From assembly GCA_016350165.1 (NCBI GenBank), contig CP066225.1:3100001-3164000 (forward strand): a DNA stretch of 64,000 bases, written 5' to 3'. The position numbers and the translations under genes were made by a program. The notes beneath the pieces are model-generated. The model was given only the letters and a program-made list of their open reading frames with translations, searched no databases and had not been told where the DNA came from. Positions 53,280-60,172 of the stretch are shown here, piece by piece. Positions within the stretch are counted from its first letter, which is position 1. Every line of letters starts with the position of its first letter. The stretch is from Planctomycetota bacterium (GTDB taxonomy: Bacteria; Planctomycetota; Phycisphaerae; Phycisphaerales; Phycisphaeraceae).

Positions 53280-54527
53280 ATGCTGTTTTTCCCAGTAAAA
53301 ACTGACCGACCGCAAAAGCGTAAGCCATGGGTGAACTATACGCTAATTGTGCTGAATATTGTGATCTTTCTTGGGACGTGGAATACGATCCTCGAATCAC
53401 AGCAAAACCAATCAGATCCAACTTGGCGAAGCAAGGCACTTGCTGTTGCGCAACAAGAGGGGGTAACGTATGAGGATGTGGTTGCGCAAGTATATCCAGT
53501 AACAGAATATTTTTTATCGCCTGATCATTTGAAGCTTTACCAGTTCTTTTCGTATCAGTTCTTGCATGCAGGGCTTATGCACTTATTTGGAAATATGATC
53601 TTTCTGTATGTATTTGGTAATCATGTTGAAGATCGTCTTGGGCATCTAGGCTATCTGTTCTTTTATTTGGCAGCGGGTATCGTCGCAGGGCTAGGGCAAG
53701 CGGCGTTTAGTAACAGCCCATGTTTGGGTGCTTCGGGTGCGATTGCTGGTGTGACAGGTGCATACTTAGCGCTGTTCCCATTATCTAATATTACGATTTT
53801 CTATTGGATCATCTTCGTCGTCGATTATTTTGAAGTTACAGGAATTGTGCTGATTCTGTTTCGAGTTGCACAGGATTTTCTGTTCAATTTATTCGGCTCG
53901 GACAATGTGGCGTACACGGCCCACTTGTCAGGTTATGTGTTTGGGTTCGGATTGTGTATGGCATTATTGTTGATTCGCTTGTTCCCACGTGAGCCTTATG
54001 ATTTGCTTGCGTTAATCGAACGGCGTCGGCGTCGTTCTCAGTTTAGTCGCATGGTGGCAAGCGGCGGGTCGCCATGGGAAGGTGATCGTGGGCGTAATGC
54101 GGGGGCAGGCAATGAGGATGTGCCACATACTTTCACACCTGAGCAGCAGCAAGTGGTGGATATGCGAGCGCAAATTGCAGCATCAATATCGAATCAAGAT
54201 ATGCATCATGCGGCACGTATGTATGAGCAACTGCTCGTCTTGTCTGCAGATCAGGTCTTGTCGATGCAGCATCAATTGGACGTCTCAAATCAATTAATGA
54301 CAGATGGTCGATATGATTCGGCTGCACAAGCATATGAACTATTTTTAAAGACATATCAATCTTACCCGCAGAAAAATCATGTGAAGTTGATTCTTGGTTT
54401 GATTTATGGACGTTATTTATCACAGCCGCGACGCGCGGAAGTATTGCTGAATGAAGCAAGCGGTTTTCTTTCGGGGAGTGAAAAAGAGCTTGCAGAATCA
54501 GTACTAAGAGAAATTTCAACTAAATAA
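53280..54527 (+). CDS. Rhomboid family intramembrane serine protease with C-terminal helical-repeat domain
   Basis: A 415-residue membrane protein. The rhomboid core has about six helices with HAGLMHLFGNMIFLYVFG (HxxxN region), the nucleophile GASGAI (Ser152) and AHLSGYVFG (His215), the Ser-His dyad. Rhomboids cleave single-pass membrane helices. The C-terminal 150 residues (about 265-415) are soluble and hold TPR-like units (ARMYEQLLVLSADQVLSMQ, AAQAYELFLKTYQSYPQK), an unusual addition. ATG at 53280 is preceded by CCGCCGA, a weak ribosome site. Substrates unknown. Confidence 0.88.
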   Translation: MLFFPVKTDRPQKRKPWVNYTLIVLNIVIFLGTWNTILESQQNQSDPTWRSKALAVAQQEGVTYEDVVAQVYPVTEYFLSPDHLKLYQFFSYQFLHAGLMHLFGNMIFLYVFGNHVEDRLGHLGYLFFYLAAGIVAGLGQAAFSNSPCLGASGAIAGVTGAYLALFPLSNITIFYWIIFVVDYFEVTGIVLILFRVAQDFLFNLFGSDNVAYTAHLSGYVFGFGLCMALLLIRLFPREPYDLLALIERRRRRSQFSRMVASGGSPWEGDRGRNAGAGNEDVPHTFTPEQQQVVDMRAQIAASISNQDMHHAARMYEQLLVLSADQVLSMQHQLDVSNQLMTDGRYDSAAQAYELFLKTYQSYPQKNHVKLILGLIYGRYLSQPRRAEVLLNEASGFLSGSEKELAESVLREISTK

Positions 54528-54960
54528 TTAGCAAGAGCCAGTGTGTGCCATATTCAATCACATGATTAGAGTGTAATTTGGTGGTCTAATTATGTAATAG
54601 TTGAAGTGTAAACTAGGTAAGTTAGTCTGTTCGAATCATGTATTAGGGATAATTCTATTTATTGTTGATGGTCTAATCAGATGATTAGTCGTTTCAAGTA
54701 TAATTTATTTAACGTAATAAATAGGATTTGGCACGAAAGATAGTGTGGATTTTGTGTTGCCTGTAGATGAATGGACTTGTCACGGGAATCTTATTTGGTG
54801 TATAAATTGTATATCTAATTGTTAGATATAGTAGACTCTTGTGCGCAGCTTAGTAAAATAGCTGACGCAGCATGCAACTGCCCCTCGTGATTCCGGTTTT
54901 CAAGACCTTCCTATACAGGACATATTCACAAGTAACGAGGGCTAATTCTGGAGAAAAACC
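54528..54960. other. AT-rich intergenic with CTAATC/GATTAG inverted repeats
   Basis: No gene. It contains inverted repeats built from CTAATC/GATTAG: at 54673-54688 (CTAATCAGATGATTAG), and near 54564 and 54583 as half-sites, and the promoter/operator region at 54777-54829 listed separately. A GGAG lies 9 nt before the ATG of the winged-helix gene. Confidence 0.5.
54777..54829 (+). promoter_or_regulatory. Probable sigma-70 promoter with operator-like palindrome
   Basis: TTGTCA (54777-54782), 18-bp spacer, TATAAA (54801-54806), followed at once by the perfect inverted repeat ATATCTAA-ttg-TTAGATAT (54811-54829). A dimeric regulator bound there would block transcription start, and the winged-helix protein encoded downstream is the obvious candidate (inference). 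Confidence 0.5.
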
Positions 54961-55257
54961 ATGCCTAGCGACAAACACTCACACGGTATTACCTTCCATC
55001 AGGCTTTGATTCTTGCTGTGATTGAAAAATACCAGCCACTGACTTCTTCTGAAATTGCTCAGTATTACCAGAAGCACGTCAAAATTGAAGTTGCTTACAA
55101 CTACCAATACATCGTAACACGCCGTCTTGCTGATCGTGGTTTGATCCGTGCTAAGAAGACAAAAAAGGACCCCGTCTTTAAGTGGGAAATTACAGCACAA
55201 GGTAAGAAGCTTCTGAAAGAAATGCGTCGCCTTTCCGGTATCCTCGCAAAGGTCTGA
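54961..55257 (+). CDS. Small winged-helix DNA-binding protein
   Basis: A 98-residue protein of the winged-helix type: TFHQALILAVIEKYQPLTSSEIAQYYQKH (helices 1-2), NYQYIVTRRLADRGLIRAKKTK (recognition helix and wing), then KWEITAQGKKLLKEM, as in PadR-like and MarR-like small regulators. No ligand domain is present. Preceded by a clear promoter plus palindrome and followed by a strong terminator, so a single-gene transcript. Autoregulation is likely but not proved. Codon use is more regular than in the flanking DNA, suggesting high expression. Confidence 0.78.
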   Translation: MPSDKHSHGITFHQALILAVIEKYQPLTSSEIAQYYQKHVKIEVAYNYQYIVTRRLADRGLIRAKKTKKDPVFKWEITAQGKKLLKEMRRLSGILAKV

Positions 55258-55280
55258 TCGCATAATACGAATAATCTAAG

Positions 55281-55309
55281 CGCAGCATCGAATGGTGCTG
55301 CGTTTTTTT
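55281..55309 (+). terminator. Intrinsic terminator after the winged-helix gene
   Basis: A stem of CGCAGCA (55281-55287) with TGCTGCG (55296-55302), 8-nt loop, then seven T. Confidence 0.82.
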
Positions 55310-55690
55310 GTGGCTACATCAGACATGTGTGATCAATCTAATCGAAGCAAAGATTAGATAATTCACTCTCTCTAATCTCTGTATTTTGGGGATTACTGTG
55401 GGAATAGTGAGTTGTGGCTGAGTTTAAGATGGGAAAAGCATATCCCGAATTATTTGATAATGATTCGGGATGTAAGGTGTGCGCGGGGCGTACTCATAGA
55501 AATATTACAAACGGTGAGTCGCATATGTCGTGGTCAATTAGGATGACAGAGGGGTCTAAAAGAACATAACTTAATAGTTTGCAGATATTTGTGGTTTTCT
55601 GATTTCAACGCAGGGGAGGGAAGTGCCCCATGTGTTCATCACAGGTCAATTTTGTCGGAAGAGCGGCTAGCGACTACAATATTCGCACAA
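55310..55690. other. Intergenic upstream of the PPi-PFK leader
   Basis: No gene seen. It contains TCTAATC (55337-55343) and GATTAGA (55352-55358) as an inverted repeat, and a GTGCGCGGGG site near 55480 that recalls the repeat regions A and B. It presumably holds the promoter of the PFK leader. Confidence 0.4.
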
Positions 55691-55693
55691 ATT

Positions 55694-55776
55694 GCCGGAT
55701 TACCACGAGCCTCTGGATGTTGCCGTGGCTTGTGCCGGAGCTGGCCCCCGCCAGTAACGATGCAGCGTCAAGCTGC
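55694..55776 (+). ncRNA. Structured 5' leader of the PPi-PFK gene (candidate cis-regulatory RNA)
   Basis: Three consecutive hairpins: an outer CCGG (55695-55698)/CCGG (55735-55738) enclosing CCACG (55703-55707)/CGTGG (55724-55728); CTGGC (55741-55745)/GCCAG (55750-55754); GCAGC (55762-55766)/GCTGC (55772-55776). The last ends 39 bp before the ATG. An in-frame extension of the PFK through this region is possible but has no PFK-like residues. No known riboswitch consensus was recognised. Confidence 0.35.
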
Positions 55777-55815
55777 GTGAAATCAAAACCCCAACTTAAA
55801 CTCGGAGTACCTCCC

Positions 55816-57036
55816 ATGAGTGAGTTACTGAAAGGTAATGCGGTCATCGGTCAGTCCGGCGGCCCAACCGCAGTCATCAATCAATCTCTCGTCGGTGTTG
55901 TTGAAGGTCTTAAAGGCCATCCCGGCGTTGAAAAAATCTACGGCGCTCACCATGCTGTTGCTGGTATCGTTAAAGGTGACTTCATTGAACTTCAAGATTG
56001 TGCAGAAGACTTTCTGAACAAGATTGCAAACAGCCCATCATCGGCTCTCGGTTCATCACGCGACAAGCCAGATGCTGCATACTGTAAGCGCATCTTCGAA
56101 GCATTTGAAAAGCATAACGTACGTTACTTCTTTTATGCTGGTGGTAATGATTCATCAGATACTTGTCGCATCGTTAACGAGTTGGCAAAAGAAGAAGGTT
56201 ACGAGCTTCGCTGCTTCCACGTGCCAAAGACTGTTGACAATGACCTCGTTCTGAATGACCACACTCCTGGTTTTGGTTCAGCTGCGAAGTTTGTTGCACA
56301 GGCTTTCATGGGTGACAACTTGGACAACCGTTCACTTCCAGGTATCAAGATCAACGTCATCATGGGTCGCCACGCAGGCTTCCTGACGGCAGCTTCGATC
56401 CTCGGTCGTCGCGAAAACACTGATGATGGTCCACATTTGGTATATGTTCCTGAAGCACCATTCGATGAAGGCAAGTTTATTGACGACGTTGAAAAGGTGT
56501 ACAAGAAGTTTGGTCGTTGCTTGATTGCAGTCTCCGAAGGTATCTCCGATAAGGACGGTACAGCAATTGCTGCGAAACTTCAGGAAAATGTTGAAACAGA
56601 CGCACATGGTAACGTGCAGCTTTCAGGTTCAGGCGCACTCGGTGACCTGCTTTCAGATCTGATCAAAGATAAGCTTGGTGCACGCACTGGCGAGAAGCTT
56701 CGTGTTCGTGCTGATACTTTCGGTTACCTGCAGCGTTCATTCGTTGGCTGTGTATCTGAAGTTGACCAGGCAGAAGCTCGTGAAGCTGGTCGTAAAGCTG
56801 CTGAGCTCGCTCTCTCAGGTGACGTTGATGGTTCAATTGCTATCCAACGCGTATCTGACGAGCCATACAAGGTTGAGTTCAATCGTATCGAGCTTTCTGA
56901 TGTTGCTGCGAAGACTCAGCACCTCGACACCAAATACATTGTCGATGGCTGCAACATCTGTGATTCCTTCAAGAAGTACCTCGCTCCAATCGTTGGTCCA
57001 CTTCCTGAGATCGCAACTTTCACATTCGACAAATAA
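55816..57036 (+). CDS. pfp: Diphosphate-dependent fructose-6-phosphate 1-phosphotransferase (PFK family)
   Basis: A 406-residue PFK, start at ATG 55816 with GGAG upstream. It phosphorylates fructose-6-phosphate, here probably with PPi rather than ATP: IGQSGGPTAVINQSL (N-terminal loop), YAGGNDSSDT (the GGND position; ATP-PFKs have GGDG), VPKTVDNDL (PKTxDND catalytic Asp), and NVIMGRHAGFLTA (MGR substrate contact). Glycolytic enzyme reversible in this form. Preceded by a structured leader and followed by a terminator. The PPi assignment rests on motif comparison. Confidence 0.9.
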   Translation: MSELLKGNAVIGQSGGPTAVINQSLVGVVEGLKGHPGVEKIYGAHHAVAGIVKGDFIELQDCAEDFLNKIANSPSSALGSSRDKPDAAYCKRIFEAFEKHNVRYFFYAGGNDSSDTCRIVNELAKEEGYELRCFHVPKTVDNDLVLNDHTPGFGSAAKFVAQAFMGDNLDNRSLPGIKINVIMGRHAGFLTAASILGRRENTDDGPHLVYVPEAPFDEGKFIDDVEKVYKKFGRCLIAVSEGISDKDGTAIAAKLQENVETDAHGNVQLSGSGALGDLLSDLIKDKLGARTGEKLRVRADTFGYLQRSFVGCVSEVDQAEAREAGRKAAELALSGDVDGSIAIQRVSDEPYKVEFNRIELSDVAAKTQHLDTKYIVDGCNICDSFKKYLAPIVGPLPEIATFTFDK

Positions 57037-57063
57037 GTCGATTTAATGAGTGATAATCCAAGC

Positions 57064-57095
57064 AACCTCAGCTCAACGGCTGGGGTTGTTTTTTA
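57064..57095 (+). terminator. Intrinsic terminator after PPi-PFK
   Basis: A 10-bp stem, CAACCTCAGC (57064-57073) with GCTGGGGTTG (57080-57089), one G-U pair, 6-nt loop, then six T. Confidence 0.85.
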
Positions 57096-57229
57096 TATTC
57101 TCGTATACCCCTAACTGTTCATATGAGAGATGATGCTTAAGCTTGTTTTTGCCGATCACACTTTCAGCAGCTTCATAGTTGTATAAACTTATGCGGACTT
57201 AAAAATATACTGTTGGTGGTTGTTTTTCG

Positions 57230-59470
57230 TTGAAGCTTAGAGAACGTCTATTACTTCTCATGATGTTCATTGCTCTGCCCCCACTGATTTTCCTCAGTAT
57301 TGCAGATCACCTATTCTTGCGCGAGCTTGGTGATGAATTGTCTATTCGCACACACAACAATCTTGTGCGTGATGCTCAAATAGAACTACGGCAACTAGTC
57401 GATTCATATGCAAGAATTATGGAGCGTGAGTTGGGGTTGGTTTCTTTGCTGCTTTATATTCAAACTGAAGAAGCGCAGCAGCGATTGAACGCAAAAGAGA
57501 TAGACGGCGTTACAACGGCATCTCCATTAAGTGGGATTAAGTCTCAATCAATACCGCCAACACGTGATTTGAGTCAAGAAAAAGGCGAAGCTCAAAACTC
57601 ACGTCCTTACCTTGATTTTGAAAAGCAAAGCATTTTTATACCACCAGATGAAGATGGTAATGTTGAAATTAAAGATCAAATCGCACGTTTGTCTTCGATT
57701 GATCAAGTGCTGAAGCAGCTATATCGAACAGAAGGAAACATTGTCCTCTGGAATTACATTGCACTAACGTCAGGTTTGCATCTTAATTATCCGGGTAATG
57801 TAAATATTCCAGATCAATACGATCCAAGAAAGCGTGCCTGGTTTCAGCAGACTGTTCAAGAGTCGCAGAAAAATACATCAAATTTTAGTTCAAGTCCTAC
57901 AACAACAATTAAAGATGAAGTTCGTTGGTTCCCACTAATAATTGATTCATTGACAGGGCAAGTAACAATCACCGCAACATTGCCTATACGTGATTTAGAC
58001 GGCAAGATTATTGGTGTTTCTGGTATTGATTTGAATTTAACAGAAATACTTTCCTCTGGGCGATTGCCTGCACAATGGTCTAACTCGCGATTACTCTTAG
58101 TAGCGCTTGCGAACCCAGAAACAAATCAACCATTTCAAACACAAAACCAACAGAGTGATAATCAATTGCCTGTACCAGTAATTATTGCTGACACAGAGTT
58201 GCAAGGTGAGCAGCTTGACTGGAAATTGCAATTAAATGTTCATCCTTTAGCGATCGAATCCCCACGTATACAAAATCAATTCGTGCAAGATATGCTTAAT
58301 CAACAGTCGGGAATCATTAATGTGGTTGAAGATGGCAACCAAGCTGTGTGGGGCTATGCGTCAATTGGACCGCGTGCATCGTTGTTGGTCATTGTACCCT
58401 TTGATGAAATTGATGCCAGAGCATCTGTAATACGTGAAATAGCTCAAGAAAAAACGTGGCAGTTAATACGAATTTCAACAGTTGTCTTATTAGGTGTCAT
58501 TATTTTAGTTGTTGTTTTAGCATGGTCGCGATCGCGAACTGTGACAGAGCCAATTCTTAGAATGGCCAGAGCTGCAGAACAAATTGCTTCCGGCGATTTA
58601 AATACTCAAGTCAATCTTCATCATCGCTCGGATGAAATCGGACAACTTGCAAAGACTTTTAATTCAATGGTCCCTAAATTGCAGGATCATGTGCGGCTTT
58701 CAGAATCTATCGATCTTGCGATGCAGGTTCAGCAGTCACTATTACCTTCGAATCCGCCGATATTTCCACATCTCGACATTGCGGGACGTTCCGTTTACTG
58801 TGATGAAACAGGTGGCGATTACTATGATTTTTTAACCTTTGACGATACGGCAGTGCCTACACTTGGTATTGCTGTCGGTGATGTGGTAGGGCACGGTATT
58901 GCTGCGGCTTTATTGATGGCAACTACAAGAGCATTGCTACGAATCAGAACAAAACCAACTGACGATTTGAAATATGTTTTTAAAGATCTAAATCATCATC
59001 TTTGTGATTCACGTTTCACCGGTAAGTTTATGACAATGTATTACATGCAGATTTCGCAGACTGATCCAAATTCTGCAGATCAAGATATAAAGTATTTATC
59101 TGCAGGTCATGATCCTGTTATTGTTTTTGATGTTGAAAAACAAACTTTCTCTGAGTTAGTCGGAACAGATATACCACTTGGCGTGCTTCATGATTGGCCA
59201 TACAACGGTGCCAAAACTATTACATTGTCACCATGTAAATTATTAATATTTGGTACTGATGGGATTTGGGAAACTCGTAACAGCCATCGCGAATTTTATG
59301 GCAAGGATAGGCTTAAAAAAGTAGTACAGGAAAATGCATATCGCCCAGCATCGCATATTGCAGATGCGATATTACAAGATGTGTCCAAGTTCCAAGGCGA
59401 ATCGCTGCAGGAAGATGATATTACATTGGTGGTTGTGAAACTGAACGATTCGAAGCCGACAGATGTTTAG
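57230..59470 (+). CDS. Cache-HAMP-SpoIIE sensor phosphatase
   Basis: A 746-residue membrane protein, TTG start at 57230. There is an N-terminal helix (about residues 7-25), a large periplasmic sensor region (about 30-400; a Cache-like fold with LPIRDLDGKIIGVSGIDLNL near residue 265), a second helix (about 415-437), a HAMP domain (EPILRMARAAEQIASGDLNT), then a PP2C/SpoIIE phosphatase: QQSLLPSNPPIFPHLDIAGR, ETGGDYYDFL (metal Asp), VGDVVGHGIAAALLMATTR (metal Asp in GDVxGHG), IFGTDGIWETRN, and EDDITLVVVKL. Typically it dephosphorylates an anti-anti-sigma protein; no such gene is adjacent. Confidence 0.92.
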   Translation: MKLRERLLLLMMFIALPPLIFLSIADHLFLRELGDELSIRTHNNLVRDAQIELRQLVDSYARIMERELGLVSLLLYIQTEEAQQRLNAKEIDGVTTASPLSGIKSQSIPPTRDLSQEKGEAQNSRPYLDFEKQSIFIPPDEDGNVEIKDQIARLSSIDQVLKQLYRTEGNIVLWNYIALTSGLHLNYPGNVNIPDQYDPRKRAWFQQTVQESQKNTSNFSSSPTTTIKDEVRWFPLIIDSLTGQVTITATLPIRDLDGKIIGVSGIDLNLTEILSSGRLPAQWSNSRLLLVALANPETNQPFQTQNQQSDNQLPVPVIIADTELQGEQLDWKLQLNVHPLAIESPRIQNQFVQDMLNQQSGIINVVEDGNQAVWGYASIGPRASLLVIVPFDEIDARASVIREIAQEKTWQLIRISTVVLLGVIILVVVLAWSRSRTVTEPILRMARAAEQIASGDLNTQVNLHHRSDEIGQLAKTFNSMVPKLQDHVRLSESIDLAMQVQQSLLPSNPPIFPHLDIAGRSVYCDETGGDYYDFLTFDDTAVPTLGIAVGDVVGHGIAAALLMATTRALLRIRTKPTDDLKYVFKDLNHHLCDSRFTGKFMTMYYMQISQTDPNSADQDIKYLSAGHDPVIVFDVEKQTFSELVGTDIPLGVLHDWPYNGAKTITLSPCKLLIFGTDGIWETRNSHREFYGKDRLKKVVQENAYRPASHIADAILQDVSKFQGESLQEDDITLVVVKLNDSKPTDV

Positions 59471-59473
59471 CGA

Positions 59474-59905
59474 CTAAGCTACTTTACTTTCCGAAATAAT
59501 TGTGCGTGCTTCTTCGCTGCTTTCCGTATCCGTATCCGTATCCGTATCTTCTAGTTGACTTAGCCAATTGTTTTGAGGCCAAAATGTCTTATCTTTTATA
59601 CTGCCATATAGCTTGATTTCAAATTTACAAAGTTGAGCAGCGTGAAGCTTCATCATCGCTTTGTCAGTAATATTTTGGATTTCTTCATTAGCTAATTCAC
59701 TGTTGCTGCAAATGTACAATTTAGTATGTGGTAATCCTTCTATACCAGCACATACAGCTAAACCTACGATATCCTCATCATGTCGAATTAGTAAACTAAG
59801 CTTGTGCCGTACGTATTGTCGTTCAATCGTACAGCCATATTGGCCCGCAAAAGCGATTGCTTCATCAATTTCAGTTAAACGAATTTCAGAAATAGTAACA
59901 GGCAT
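59474..59905 (-). CDS. Small GNAT-like protein with an Asp-Thr repeat tail
   Basis: A 143-residue protein, start at ATG 59905 with GAGG 4 nt upstream. Secondary structure resembles a compact GNAT (IRLTEIDEAIAFAGQYG, LIRHDEDIVGLAVCAG, ELANEEIQNITDKAMMKLHAAQL), but the acetyl-CoA RxxGxG loop is absent, so a catalytic role is doubtful. The C-terminal tail encodes DTDTDTDTE from a four-copy hexamer (TCCGTA on the plus strand, 59523-59546). It converges with the SpoIIE phosphatase gene, leaving 3 bp between stops. Function unknown. Confidence 0.5.
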   Translation of the reverse strand: MPVTISEIRLTEIDEAIAFAGQYGCTIERQYVRHKLSLLIRHDEDIVGLAVCAGIEGLPHTKLYICSNSELANEEIQNITDKAMMKLHAAQLCKFEIKLYGSIKDKTFWPQNNWLSQLEDTDTDTDTESSEEARTIISESKVA

Positions 59906-60120
59906 AAAACCTCGATTCATCCCCTATGTCGATGAGAGTTTTCATATAATCTCACCAGCTATCTGCTTTGATATCGTCTACTGGATGTGTGTTTTTAATT
60001 TAGCATTGTTGATTCTGGTTTTTTCCTTTTCAATTCCAATCATAATCATCATAGATTCACAGTGAATACTATGGATGTGAAAAGATGCTTATTGTGACGA
60101 TTGTATTGATTATGCAAATT

Positions 60121-60148
60121 AAAAAAGCCTCGTAAAAAACGAGGCTTT
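60121..60148 (-). terminator. Intrinsic terminator after ileS
   Basis: A 10-bp stem, AAAGCCTCGT (60124-60133) with ACGAGGCTTT (60139-60148), 5-nt loop. On the minus strand it is followed by a T run. Confidence 0.85.
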
Positions 60149-60172
60149 GGTCGTTGAGATTATATTGAATAC

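Noticed and set aside
55630-55815. N-terminal extension of the PPi-PFK gene
   Set aside because: It has no PFK-like residues and overlaps stable hairpins; ATG 55816 has a GGAG site and begins the normal PFK N-terminus.
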